A stretch of 64,000 nt of DNA, from NCBI GenBank assembly GCA_947474435.1, contig CANJII010000003.1:62001-126000 (forward strand). Direction: 5' to 3'. The notes under the pieces were generated by a model. That model was not told where the DNA came from. It did no database searches and worked only from the letters and a program-made list of their open reading frames with translations. The position numbers and the translations under genes were made by a program. Positions within the stretch are counted from its first letter, which is position 1. Each line of letters begins with the position of its first letter. This document shows positions 41,074 to 50,407 of the stretch, piece by piece. The stretch is from Chitinophagaceae bacterium (GTDB lineage: Bacteria > Bacteroidota > Bacteroidia > Chitinophagales > UBA10324).

Positions 41074-41074
41074 A

Positions 41075-41109
41075 TCATCAAATTACCAAAACGAAGTTTC
41101 ACGAATTCC
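41075..41109. repeat. Dispersed intergenic repeat copy B
   Basis: TCATCAAATTACCAAAACGAAGTTTCACGAATTCC, 32/35 with 12547-12581. Confidence 0.75.
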
Positions 41110-41141
41110 ATTAAAACAAAAAAAGTAAAAAGAGTAAATCA

Positions 41142-42497
41142 TCAAATCGGCATTTCTTCTTCTAACAAAGTAACTTTTACTCTTCTTATTCTGTGATTAT
41201 CCATGTTCAGCACTTTGAAACGAAATTTTTTGAAATCAATTTCTTCGTTCACTTCCGGAATTTTTCCACTTAGTTCCAGTATCAATCCACCAATGGAATC
41301 AACATCTCCTTTTATTTCTTCAAAGGGCTGGTCTTTAATTCCCATGGCTCTATACATATCGTTGAGTAATGTTTTTCCTTCGAACACAAAATTATTTTTA
41401 TCAATCTGTGCGAAATCAAATTCTGTTTTCTCATCCAGTTCATCACGAATTTCTCCGATGATTTCTTCCAGAATATCTTCCAGTGTTACAATGCCTGCGG
41501 TGCTTCCGTATTCATCTATCACCACAGCAATGTGCAGCATCTTCGCCTGAAACTCTATGAGCAAATCTGAAATCCGTTTTCCTTCAGGAACAAAAAAAGC
41601 GGGACGCAAAATTTTCAACCAGCTTACTTCACTGTTTGCCTGTAAAAATTGCAACAAGTCCTTCGTGTATAAAATACCAATGATATTATCAGCTGAATTC
41701 CGATACACCGGAATGCGCGAGTAACCGGAATCTTTTACCACCTTTAAAATTTCTTCGAAAGATATATCAGCATCCAATGCCACCATATCAAAGCGCGGTT
41801 TCATCACTTCTTTTACCTGCGTGCTTCCGAATTTTAAAATGCCTTTTAAAAATCGGGCCTCCTGTTTTTCGGTAGTTTGCTCCCCGGTATTTTCATTAGT
41901 GCCAAAAATTTTTACTTCACCTTTTTTTGTTTCTTCATTGTGATGTGCAACAACTGAAACTCCGCGAATTGCAAGCATTGTTAAGGGACTGAAAACTTTT
42001 TCCAGAAAAAACAAACCAGGTAAAGTCCACAAAGTCCAGGTTACATTATTTCGCTCAGCAAAAGTTCTTGGTATGATGTGTTGCAACACAATCATTAAAG
42101 TAGTGAGCAAAATAATTTCAGGTATGAGCAACCATAAATGCATGTCAGTAAAGTTTATTATGGCAACTTCCACCAATACATAACCAATGAGCAACACTAA
42201 TAACACAGTGAAAAAAGTTTGTAGCACATCAATGGTTGCCAATAAATATCGCGGCTTCTCCATCATGCGCAACAAGTATTGATATTGCTTTGGTGAGCGA
42301 AGCTGTAATTCTTCAAGGTCTTTTGAGCTCAACGAAAATATGGCTGTTTGAGCACCCCCAAGCAATGCGATGGATACAGTAAAAAATACTGCCAAAAGAG
42401 AGAGAAAGATTAAATAAAGAGTGAGCGGTTGAGAACCAAGGGAGAATAACACAATCATCAACCGCCCACAACTATCAGAATCGAAATTTATTTCCAA
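41142..42497 (-). CDS. gldE: Gliding motility-associated protein GldE (CNNM/CBS transporter-like)
   Basis: DUF21-like N-terminus, CBS domains (VKEVMKPRFDMVALD, IGILYTKDLLQFL), CorC C-term; gldD-gldE-ssb-mutY order. Confidence 0.92.
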   Translation of the reverse strand: MEINFDSDSCGRLMIVLFSLGSQPLTLYLIFLSLLAVFFTVSIALLGGAQTAIFSLSSKDLEELQLRSPKQYQYLLRMMEKPRYLLATIDVLQTFFTVLLVLLIGYVLVEVAIINFTDMHLWLLIPEIILLTTLMIVLQHIIPRTFAERNNVTWTLWTLPGLFFLEKVFSPLTMLAIRGVSVVAHHNEETKKGEVKIFGTNENTGEQTTEKQEARFLKGILKFGSTQVKEVMKPRFDMVALDADISFEEILKVVKDSGYSRIPVYRNSADNIIGILYTKDLLQFLQANSEVSWLKILRPAFFVPEGKRISDLLIEFQAKMLHIAVVIDEYGSTAGIVTLEDILEEIIGEIRDELDEKTEFDFAQIDKNNFVFEGKTLLNDMYRAMGIKDQPFEEIKGDVDSIGGLILELSGKIPEVNEEIDFKKFRFKVLNMDNHRIRRVKVTLLEEEMPI

Positions 42498-42528
42498 TTA
42501 GAATTTTCACAATTTGATTGAAGTAAAA

Positions 42529-42963
42529 TTAAAATGGCAAATCATCTGCTACTTCATTGTCAGATGAACCAGGCTCAACCGGAGATTCAACAGGAACTGC
42601 AGTGTTTGCAGTATCACTTCCGGTTTTAACACCGTTTTCTTTTCTTGTATGAATGTTTATTGTGTCAGCAACTACTTCAGTTTTATAATGTTTGTTGTTG
42701 TTTGCATCGGTCCAGCTGTGAGTGCGCAAGCGGCCTTCAATAAAAATTAAATCGCCCTTGCGAACATACTTTTCGCAGAATTCGCCAAGAAACCTCCAGG
42801 CCACAATGTTGTGCCATTCAGTTATGCGATTTCCATTTTTGTCCTTGATGCCTTCGGTAGTGGCCAACCGGAATTTTGCGAGCTTAATTCCGCCGTCAAG
42901 CGTTTGAATTTCGGGGTCGCTCCCGATGTTGCCCATAAGGATTACTTTGTTTACTCCTCTCAT
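42529..42963 (-). CDS. ssb: Single-stranded DNA-binding protein
   Basis: VNKVILMGNIGSDPEIQTLDGGIKLAKFRLATTE; acidic tail ending DDLPF. Confidence 0.97.
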   Translation of the reverse strand: MRGVNKVILMGNIGSDPEIQTLDGGIKLAKFRLATTEGIKDKNGNRITEWHNIVAWRFLGEFCEKYVRKGDLIFIEGRLRTHSWTDANNNKHYKTEVVADTINIHTRKENGVKTGSDTANTAVPVESPVEPGSSDNEVADDLPF

Positions 42964-42986
42964 AGTTTTGGTGTTTTATGATGACA

Positions 42987-44054
42987 CTAATGTATATTAT
43001 TTTTTAAGTAGTGCTCAATTATTTTAGGAACGGCTAATTTTTTTAAGTGTGTGTTTTTTATAACGATGTAATTTTCTGTATTGATGTTATTGGAAAAAAG
43101 AATAAAAAATTTTGCATGAATTTTTTGGTGGGAGAGGAGGTAAATAAATTCTTCGCTCGCTTTCAGTTTAATTTTTTTTTTAAGTGAAATATTTTTTAGT
43201 GCTGGATGAAGAATCAATTTTTCTGGCGATAGAAATTTTTCAGCTTCAATCAACGGGAACTGATATAGACCTTTCCATATATCGTTGCCTTTTCGTTTCT
43301 CCATTAAAAATCCATTTTCATTTTCAGCTATTATGTAATGAAAAAATCTATTCTTCAATAAAATCTTTTTTCCTTTTATGGGAAGTGATGTGATTAAATT
43401 TTTTTTCAACGCCACACAATTTTCATGAACTGGACAGGTATTACACAATGGAGAAAAAGGTTTGCAAACGGTTGCACCCAAATCCATAATTGCCTGATTA
43501 AAACGACCGGCTTCTTTTTTAGCAATGAGTTCATTGGCCAGAACAGAAAATGTTTTTTTTCCTTCTGTTGAATCTGTAGGTGTTTCAATTCCGAAACACC
43601 GGGAAAGCACTCGATAAACATTTCCATCAACAACAGCGTGAGGCAAATTATAGGCGAACGAAACAATTGCAGCAGCAGCATACGGACCCACTCCATTTAC
43701 TTTTAACCAGCCATCATAATCTTCCGGAAATTTTCCTTGCAATTCATCAACAATGTATTTTGCAGCCGCCTGCAAATTTCTTGCTCGGGAATAATATCCC
43801 AATCCCTGCCATGCTTTTAATACTGCATCTTCTTTTGCTTTTTCCAAATGCTGAACAGTTGGAAAAAGTTTTACCATTTTTAAATAATATGGCAGGCCTT
43901 GTTCCACTCTTGTTTGTTGCAGTATAATTTCCGATAACCAGATTTTATATGGGTCTTTGGTTTCTTTCCATGGAAACGACCGTTCGTTATTCCGGTGCCA
44001 CTTCAATAAATTTTTTGTGAATGAAATTTTTGCGTCTTGATTATTCATTAACAA
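42987..44054 (-). CDS. mutY: A/G-specific adenine glycosylase
   Basis: FPWKETKDPYKIWLSEIILQQTRVEQGLPYY, GVGPYAAAAIVSFAYNLPHAVVDGNVYRVLSR, C-X6-C-X2-C-X5-C Fe-S cluster. Confidence 0.97.
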   Translation of the reverse strand: MLMNNQDAKISFTKNLLKWHRNNERSFPWKETKDPYKIWLSEIILQQTRVEQGLPYYLKMVKLFPTVQHLEKAKEDAVLKAWQGLGYYSRARNLQAAAKYIVDELQGKFPEDYDGWLKVNGVGPYAAAAIVSFAYNLPHAVVDGNVYRVLSRCFGIETPTDSTEGKKTFSVLANELIAKKEAGRFNQAIMDLGATVCKPFSPLCNTCPVHENCVALKKNLITSLPIKGKKILLKNRFFHYIIAENENGFLMEKRKGNDIWKGLYQFPLIEAEKFLSPEKLILHPALKNISLKKKIKLKASEEFIYLLSHQKIHAKFFILFSNNINTENYIVIKNTHLKKLAVPKIIEHYLKNNIH

Positions 44055-44114
44055 ATTTGAAAAAGGCTATTTCTTGATATTTAAAATACGATCTGTATGA
44101 ATTAGAAGAAATAA

Positions 44115-44897
44115 TTATTCCCCCTTAAAAACCGGTTTTCTCTTTTCAATAAAAGCTGTTACACCCTCCTTGTTGTCATAGCTGTTACCGGCAATTTCCT
44201 GGCAGTAACTTTCGTATTCCAACATGGATTCTAAATCAGAATTGTAAGAACGGTTAAGCATTTTCTTTATTAAGCCAATTGCTTTTGTAGGAGCACTTGC
44301 ATAATAATCTGTGAATTTTTTTACTTCATTGTCTAACTCTTCTGATTTCACTACTCGGTTTACAATTCCCATTTGCAGGGCTTCCGATGCTGTGATTTTT
44401 GTTCCCATAGTGGAATATTCAAACGCTCTTGCCAATCCAACCACTCTCGGTAAAAAGAAAGATGAACCCGAATCAGGAACCAAACCAACATTTATAAATA
44501 CTTCAATAAGTGTTGCGTTTTCAGCCGCCACAATTACATCACAAGCAAGTGCGAGAGAACAACCTGCACCAGCCGCTACACCATTCATGCGACAGATAAT
44601 TGGCTTTGGCATATTGCGCATTGCACGAATTATCGGGTTGTATCTTTTGTCGAGTGATTCTTTAAAACTCCGGTTACCCGCAGCTGCAGCAGCTTTCAAA
44701 TCCTGCCCGGAACAAAATGCTTTTCCGGCACCGGTAAGCACAACTACTCTCACTTCTTTAGTTTTTTCTGCTTCCTTCAAAGCATCCTGCAATTCAAAAC
44801 TCATTTCATCATTGAATGCATTATATACATCTGGGCGGTTGAGTGTGATGGTTCCAACTCCATCTTTTATTTCAAGTAGTATTGTATTGAAAGCCAT
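44115..44897 (-). CDS. Enoyl-CoA hydratase/isomerase family (PaaG-like)
   Basis: VGTITLNRPDVYNAFNDEM, AGKAFCSGQDLKA, GVAAGAGCSLALACDVIVAAENA. Confidence 0.94.
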   Translation of the reverse strand: MAFNTILLEIKDGVGTITLNRPDVYNAFNDEMSFELQDALKEAEKTKEVRVVVLTGAGKAFCSGQDLKAAAAAGNRSFKESLDKRYNPIIRAMRNMPKPIICRMNGVAAGAGCSLALACDVIVAAENATLIEVFINVGLVPDSGSSFFLPRVVGLARAFEYSTMGTKITASEALQMGIVNRVVKSEELDNEVKKFTDYYASAPTKAIGLIKKMLNRSYNSDLESMLEYESYCQEIAGNSYDNKEGVTAFIEKRKPVFKGE

Positions 44898-45005
44898 TGT
44901 AAAAATTTTTCGTGGTCGAAAATAAGTTGAAAATTGTCACATCCATTCTGAATAAATTATTTCCAAATTAAATTTCAGTAGTTACATTCGTTTAAAATAA
45001 ATCAA

Positions 45006-45896
45006 ATGAATATTTCACCATCATTGGCAAAAAAAATTTCCGCTTACTCAACACTTGCTGCAGCTTTTCTTGCAGGCAGAAGTGAAGCAGATGCGCAAAT
45101 CATTTATACTGACATAAATCCCGACACCACATTCTCTCAGAACAATAGTTTGTATAGTCTTGATTTAAACAACGACGGACAACCAGATTTCAAAATAGGA
45201 ATGATAAAATATGCTGGTTTTATTTCAGCTGTTGCCGGTGAGGGACCAGCTGGAAATTCAATGATGGGTTATGGTTCCACTTTTGGGTCTTCAACAATTT
45301 ATTTAACGAAAGCTTTGTTGAATGGAGATACCATTAATGCCAATGAACAATGGGCGCCTTGTAATGCTTCAAGTTTTTCGGCAACAAGCGCTTCAAGTTT
45401 CAGTGCCTCAATGGTGCTTGCTGCTGATGTGCAGGTTTATTCAACAGTTATTGGAAACTGGCTTGGCGTACAGGATAAATTCCTTGGTTTAAAATTTAAA
45501 ATTGATACATCAACTTATTACGGATGGGCTCGTTTAGATGTTGACACGGTTAACTGGGCTTTCACGGTAAAAGATTATGCATACAATGCAGAGGCGGACA
45601 GTGAAATTTTAGCTGGTCAAATGTTTCCGGCTTCGGCCACTGAAATAAAAACTGCTGATATCGATTTGTACAAAATAAAAACCGTTAACAACTCACTTTA
45701 TCTTTCATTAAACAGCAATGAATTCATTGGTTCGAAGCTTTCTATTTATAATATTTCAGGAGCAGAAATAAGAACCGAAGAATTATTGGATATTGAAACT
45801 GCTTTGAAATTAAGAACCTTTGGCAAAGGTGTTTATTTAATTAAAGTAGTGAAGGGAGAAAAACAGCAGGTAAAAAAAGTGGTTGTCAATTACTGA
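45006..45896 (+). CDS. Secreted protein with T9SS type A-like C-terminal domain
   Basis: C-term LYLSLNSNEFIGSKLSIYNISGAEIRTEELLD...GKGVYLIKVVKGEKQQVKKVVVNY. Confidence 0.82.
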   Translation: MNISPSLAKKISAYSTLAAAFLAGRSEADAQIIYTDINPDTTFSQNNSLYSLDLNNDGQPDFKIGMIKYAGFISAVAGEGPAGNSMMGYGSTFGSSTIYLTKALLNGDTINANEQWAPCNASSFSATSASSFSASMVLAADVQVYSTVIGNWLGVQDKFLGLKFKIDTSTYYGWARLDVDTVNWAFTVKDYAYNAEADSEILAGQMFPASATEIKTADIDLYKIKTVNNSLYLSLNSNEFIGSKLSIYNISGAEIRTEELLDIETALKLRTFGKGVYLIKVVKGEKQQVKKVVVNY

Positions 45897-45898
45897 TA

Positions 45899-46519
45899 TC
45901 AGAACGACAACCGGAACGCAACTACCTGCAACATAAAGCCAACAAAATATCCGAGATACACATCTGCATCTTTGTGTGCGTTAAGTATTAAGCGACTGGT
46001 GCCAACAATCCCTGCAATAATTGCTATGAGCATTAATGATGGAATAAGATTGTGCGCCGAAAAAAATGCGTTGCCAAAAGCCAGACCGAGTAAAGCACCC
46101 ATGCCCGTTGCATGCAAACTTATTTTCCGAAAAAGATTTATCACGAATGCAGCACTTGCTGATAAACAGGCGCCGAGCATTATTACACTTAACAGCAATG
46201 GATCGCCACTGTTACGGAAAACAGAAAAAGTCCAGATGTAAAAAACCAATGTGCTGATGTAAGGAATGATTCGCTCCTTCGCATCGTCCATGATAAATGA
46301 TTTTATAAATCCGAGCTGATACATCATCAGTAAACTGAAAACCGGAAAAAGAAATGTGTTCAGAAAAACTTTGAGTATCGGAATCCAGGTATAAGAGCCA
46401 TAGTTGCCAAACAAAAACGGATTGGTATAAATGACTAATGCAAACGAATAAGTCGGAAGCAACAGTGGATGAAATGCATAAGTAAAAAATTTAGCTGCAG
46501 CTTTTATCGGGGTAGTCAA
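45899..46519 (-). CDS. Integral membrane protein, PAP2-superfamily-like
   Basis: 206 aa, about 6 TMs; C-term GTSRLILNAHKDADVYLGYFVGF resembles a degenerate PAP2 motif. Confidence 0.65.
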   Translation of the reverse strand: MTTPIKAAAKFFTYAFHPLLLPTYSFALVIYTNPFLFGNYGSYTWIPILKVFLNTFLFPVFSLLMMYQLGFIKSFIMDDAKERIIPYISTLVFYIWTFSVFRNSGDPLLLSVIMLGACLSASAAFVINLFRKISLHATGMGALLGLAFGNAFFSAHNLIPSLMLIAIIAGIVGTSRLILNAHKDADVYLGYFVGFMLQVVAFRLSF

Positions 46520-46520
46520 T

Positions 46521-46540
46521 GTGAATTGTCAATGGTGAAT
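46521..46540. repeat. 20-mer GTGAATTGTCAATGGTGAAT
   Basis: 20/20 identical to 50259-50278; inverted near-copy at 50350-50369. Confidence 0.85.
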
Positions 46541-46607
46541 TGTGAAAAGCAAATTGTAAATAATGAATATTAAATTTTGAAATTTAAAACTGTGTATGGT
46601 CAAACAA

Positions 46608-46638
46608 ACTGCATACTGCCTACTGTAAACTGCTTACT
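46608..46638. repeat. Degenerate 7-bp tandem repeat (ACTGCNT)x4.4
   Basis: ACTGCAT ACTGCCT ACTGTAA ACTGCTT ACT. Confidence 0.75.
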
Positions 46639-46656
46639 AACATCTGCCAGCTGACT

Positions 46657-48204
46657 TCAAAGTTCTCTCCGCAACCTTGCAACCGGAATATTTAACTGCT
46701 CACGATATTTTGCAACGGTGCGGCGTGCAATGTTGTATCCTTTTTCTCTAAGCAATTCGGTCAGTCGCTCATCAGCCAACGGTTTCTTTTTATCTTCTAA
46801 ATCAATCAGGTCGCTCAGAATTTTTTTCACTTCGCGTGTGCTTACTTCTTCGCCACTGTCAGTACTTAATGATTCGCTGAAAAAGAATTTCAATTTGTAA
46901 GTAGCAAATTCGGTTTGCACATACTTGCTGTTTGCCACGCGACTGATAGTTGAAATATCCATTCCGATTCGCTCAGCAATATCTTTCAATATCATCGGTC
47001 GCATTTGTGTTTCATCACCTGTGATAAAAAATTCGTACTGGTATTCCATGATGGTGTGCATCACCGAGTAAAGTGTATTGTATCGTTGCGTGATGGCATC
47101 TATAAACCATTTTGCTGAATCCATTTTCTGCTTAATGAAGATGAGCGCCTCCTTTGATTTTTTATCGCCGCTCTTTTTATAATCCTTCATCATTGCCTTA
47201 AACCCATTGCTGATTCGAAGCTCAGGAATGTTCATGTTGTGCAATGTAATTTCCAGTTTGCCATCGTTATTCGTTATAAAAAAATCAGGAACAATAAACG
47301 ATTGTGTGTTTATGCTTTCAGCAAACGCGCTTCCGGGTTTCGGATTCAGGTGAATGATTTCATTCATCACCAATTTAAATTTCTTATCGTCTATCTCTAA
47401 ATGTTTTTGAAGTTTGTCGTAATGTTTTTTTACAAACTCATCAAAATAATCGGTGACCACGCGAATGGCGAGCGTATCAATTTCAGTATGTGTTTCGGCT
47501 TGTTTTCTTTTCAGTTGCAACAACAAACATTCTTTTAAATCTCGAGCGCCCACACCCGGAGGATCGAGCAGATGAATAATTTTTAAAAGTTCATCTAACT
47601 TTTCGAAAGAAGTAGAAATGTTTTGAGAGAAACTTAAATCATCCACCATCGCATCAATGGGCCGGCGCAGGTATCCATCTTCATCAATGCTACCGATGAT
47701 GTAATGCACTAACTCCAAATCTTCATCGTGCAACTCTAACATGCCTGCTTGCTCCTCTAAATATTCATGAAAACTCCGCTGAACAGGTATTGGCACTCCT
47801 TGTTTTTCTTCATCTTCAGAATAAGCATCACCACGAGTACTGTAATCAGCCACTTCATCTTCATCCATGTAATCACTTATATCAACATCATTGTCGTCAA
47901 CAGATGTGTCAGTTATATCTTCTGTTGAATCATCATCTATTGTATCGTCCTTCTCCGCTTTTTCTTCAGCTGCAATTTCCGGAATTTCTTCTATTGGTTC
48001 TTCCGGCACATCATCTTCACTGTTTACCGATTCTTTTTCATCCGCTTCTTCAGGGACGCCTTCTTCCAATGCTGGATTAGCTTCCAACTCTTCTTTAATC
48101 CTTTCTTCCAGATTAGCCGCAGGAATCTGCAACAGTTTCATCAGCTGAATCTGCTGCGGCGACATTTTTAAAAACATCTTCTGATGCATTCCTTGTTTAA
48201 GCAT
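46657..48204 (-). CDS. rpoN: RNA polymerase sigma-54 factor RpoN
   Basis: MLKQGMHQKMFLKMSPQQIQLMKLLQIPAANLEERIKEELEANPALEE; RpoN box ARRTVAKYREQLNIPVARLRREL; ORF track start 48378 too long, ATG 48204 preferred. Confidence 0.95.
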   Translation of the reverse strand: MLKQGMHQKMFLKMSPQQIQLMKLLQIPAANLEERIKEELEANPALEEGVPEEADEKESVNSEDDVPEEPIEEIPEIAAEEKAEKDDTIDDDSTEDITDTSVDDNDVDISDYMDEDEVADYSTRGDAYSEDEEKQGVPIPVQRSFHEYLEEQAGMLELHDEDLELVHYIIGSIDEDGYLRRPIDAMVDDLSFSQNISTSFEKLDELLKIIHLLDPPGVGARDLKECLLLQLKRKQAETHTEIDTLAIRVVTDYFDEFVKKHYDKLQKHLEIDDKKFKLVMNEIIHLNPKPGSAFAESINTQSFIVPDFFITNNDGKLEITLHNMNIPELRISNGFKAMMKDYKKSGDKKSKEALIFIKQKMDSAKWFIDAITQRYNTLYSVMHTIMEYQYEFFITGDETQMRPMILKDIAERIGMDISTISRVANSKYVQTEFATYKLKFFFSESLSTDSGEEVSTREVKKILSDLIDLEDKKKPLADERLTELLREKGYNIARRTVAKYREQLNIPVARLRREL

Positions 48205-48319
48205 ACTGTCGTTTAATAACCCGACAAAAATATAAAGCAGAAGCCAACCATTTATGCTTTGGTAATAATGTTGGCAGAAAGAATTGGAATTCATTTGGCA
48301 ATAGTTTCTTTTGCAAAAC

Positions 48320-50254
48320 ATGAAGAGATGGTTATCACTTGCAATTAACTGGCTGGCTGTTTTAGTGCTTCTTTTCATACTGGAGAAAGGAATATTTCTC
48401 CTGTACTTTTTTCACAAGACTTCACAACTTTCGATTGCTGATATCATTGGTGTTTTCACTCATGGGTTGTGGTTGGATATTTCTTTAACCTCCTATCTGA
48501 TAACGATACCACTAGTTTTCTTTTTAATTCAATTGCTATTTGAAAAGAGAATAATGAGTTTGAATAGCCTCGGTTCGTTTCCTCATGAACCGAAATTTTC
48601 GGAGCGTGAAGACACGCGCCGAGGTAAAATGATGAGTTTGTTTTTCAAAATTTATTTGCCAATTATTTTTTTCATCATCGGATTATTGTTCGTGGGTGAT
48701 TTGGGTATTTATGAAAACTGGAGCACCAAGTTGAATGTGCGCGCCATTCAAAATATTTTAAATCCGAAAGAGATGATGGCATCAGCAGGTGCATCACCGG
48801 TTTGGCTCTACATATTGATAATTATTGCGCATGTAATTTATGGTTGGTTTGCTGCGAAATTTTTAAGCAACAAAAAATTTGCAACCGCAGTTGGCGGAAT
48901 AAGGTGGTTGAACATTCCATACTTTTTTCTGATGAGCGGATTTGCTTTTCTTGGAATCAGAGGAGGATGGCAGGTGGCCCCCATGAATGAAAGCAGTGCC
49001 TACTTTTCGCAAAATGCTTTTGCCAATCATGCAGCAATTAATACAACATGGTATGCCATTCAATCCATAATCAACATAAAAAAATATGATACGCACAATC
49101 CATATAAATTCATGAGTGATGAAAAAGCAAAGGAGTTGGTTGCTGATTTATATAAATCAAAAATTGATTCTTCATTAAAAATTTTTAAAACTGAAAAACC
49201 CAATGTTGTTTTTATTCAGATTGAAAGTTATGGTGCCGATGTGGTGAAGGAGTTGGCTGGTATAGAAGGACTTACTCCCAATCTTTCAAAAATTATAAGT
49301 GAAGGATTGTTGTTCGAAAATATTTATGCAAGTGGTTTCCGTACCGACCAGGGATTGGTTTCCATGCTTTCAGGTTTTCCGGCGCAACCAAATGTGTCCA
49401 TCATCTGGAATACAGAGAAGCAGGAAAAGCTACCAACAATCACACAAAAAATAAAACAGAAAGGTTACAACACACAACTGATTTATGCAGGCGATATTTT
49501 ATTCAGCAACATGAAGGCATTTGTGGTGCACAACGGTTTTGAAAAAATAATTACTGAAAACGATTTCGCCATTTCAGACCGCACATCAAAATGGGGTGTT
49601 TATGATGGTGTTATGTTTCAACACGCGATAAAAGAAATCAATGAAATAAAACAACCATTCTTCACTTACATCATCACACTCACAAGTCATGAGCCGTATG
49701 ATATTCCATCGCAACCAAAATTTCCGGGAGAGGATGCAGCAGAAAAATTTAAGAGCGCCTGTTATTATACTGATGAAACACTTGGTGAGTTTTTTACAGA
49801 AGCAAAAAAACAATTGTGGTATGCAAACACCATTTTTATTCTTTGTGCTGATCATGGTCATCGCTATCCTTTTAACAGAGAAGCTTACATGCCCGCTGTT
49901 CATCACATTCCATTGATTATGGTTGGCGGCGCATTGAATGATAGTTTAGCTGGAAAAAGAATTTTATCCATCGGATCCCAAACTGATATTGCTTCAACTC
50001 TGCTTCACCAATTGGAAATTAATTCGGAAGATTTTATCTGGAGTTCTGATTTGTTAAATCCATCAACAAAAAATTTCGCTTACTATTCATTCGATGATGG
50101 TTTTGGTTGGGTGAGCCGGTATGATACCATTGCATACAGCAACACTTTTAAATGTTTATCGTGGCCATATAATTCAACCGATTCGTTGCACTCTTCTATT
50201 GACACCGCCAAAGCCTACCTGCAAACATTATTTAATGCATATCTGAAATATTGA
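48320..50254 (+). CDS. LTA synthase-like sulfatase-family membrane enzyme
   Basis: N-terminal TMs then PNVVFIQIESYGADVVKELAG...GFRTDQGLVSMLSGFPAQP, FILCADHGHRYP. Confidence 0.92.
   Translation: MKRWLSLAINWLAVLVLLFILEKGIFLLYFFHKTSQLSIADIIGVFTHGLWLDISLTSYLITIPLVFFLIQLLFEKRIMSLNSLGSFPHEPKFSEREDTRRGKMMSLFFKIYLPIIFFIIGLLFVGDLGIYENWSTKLNVRAIQNILNPKEMMASAGASPVWLYILIIIAHVIYGWFAAKFLSNKKFATAVGGIRWLNIPYFFLMSGFAFLGIRGGWQVAPMNESSAYFSQNAFANHAAINTTWYAIQSIINIKKYDTHNPYKFMSDEKAKELVADLYKSKIDSSLKIFKTEKPNVVFIQIESYGADVVKELAGIEGLTPNLSKIISEGLLFENIYASGFRTDQGLVSMLSGFPAQPNVSIIWNTEKQEKLPTITQKIKQKGYNTQLIYAGDILFSNMKAFVVHNGFEKIITENDFAISDRTSKWGVYDGVMFQHAIKEINEIKQPFFTYIITLTSHEPYDIPSQPKFPGEDAAEKFKSACYYTDETLGEFFTEAKKQLWYANTIFILCADHGHRYPFNREAYMPAVHHIPLIMVGGALNDSLAGKRILSIGSQTDIASTLLHQLEINSEDFIWSSDLLNPSTKNFAYYSFDDGFGWVSRYDTIAYSNTFKCLSWPYNSTDSLHSSIDTAKAYLQTLFNAYLKY
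48568..48624. repeat. 57-bp palindromic, cloverleaf-like element in frame in the sulfatase gene
   Basis: Outer CCTCGG (48568-48573)/CCGAGG (48619-48624) enclosing GGTTC..GAACC, CGAAATTTTCG and GCGTGaagaCACGC. Confidence 0.75.
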
Positions 50255-50258
50255 TTCT

Positions 50259-50369
50259 GTGAATTGTCAATGGTGAATTTTCTTTGGTGAATACGCAATG
50301 GTGAATTGTGAATTCTTACTCCATAATTTTTTACTATTCAAAATTGACTATTCACCATTGACCATTCAC
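50259..50369. repeat. Intergenic inverted repeat upstream of asnS
   Basis: GTGAATTGTCAATGGTGAAT (50259-50278) and ATTCACCATTGACCATTCAC (50350-50369), 19/20 as inverted copies. Confidence 0.85.
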
Positions 50370-50407
50370 TATTACTTTAGCGCCGCAAAAAATTTAACAG
50401 AAAAATC

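Noticed and set aside
44311-44925. 204-aa plus-strand ORF opposite the enoyl-CoA hydratase gene
   Set aside because: Mirror-frame ORF of a well-supported minus-strand gene; no family resemblance
47790-48148. Plus-strand ORFs opposite the acidic region of rpoN
   Set aside because: His/Leu- and Ser-rich shadow frames caused by the acidic low-complexity coding sequence
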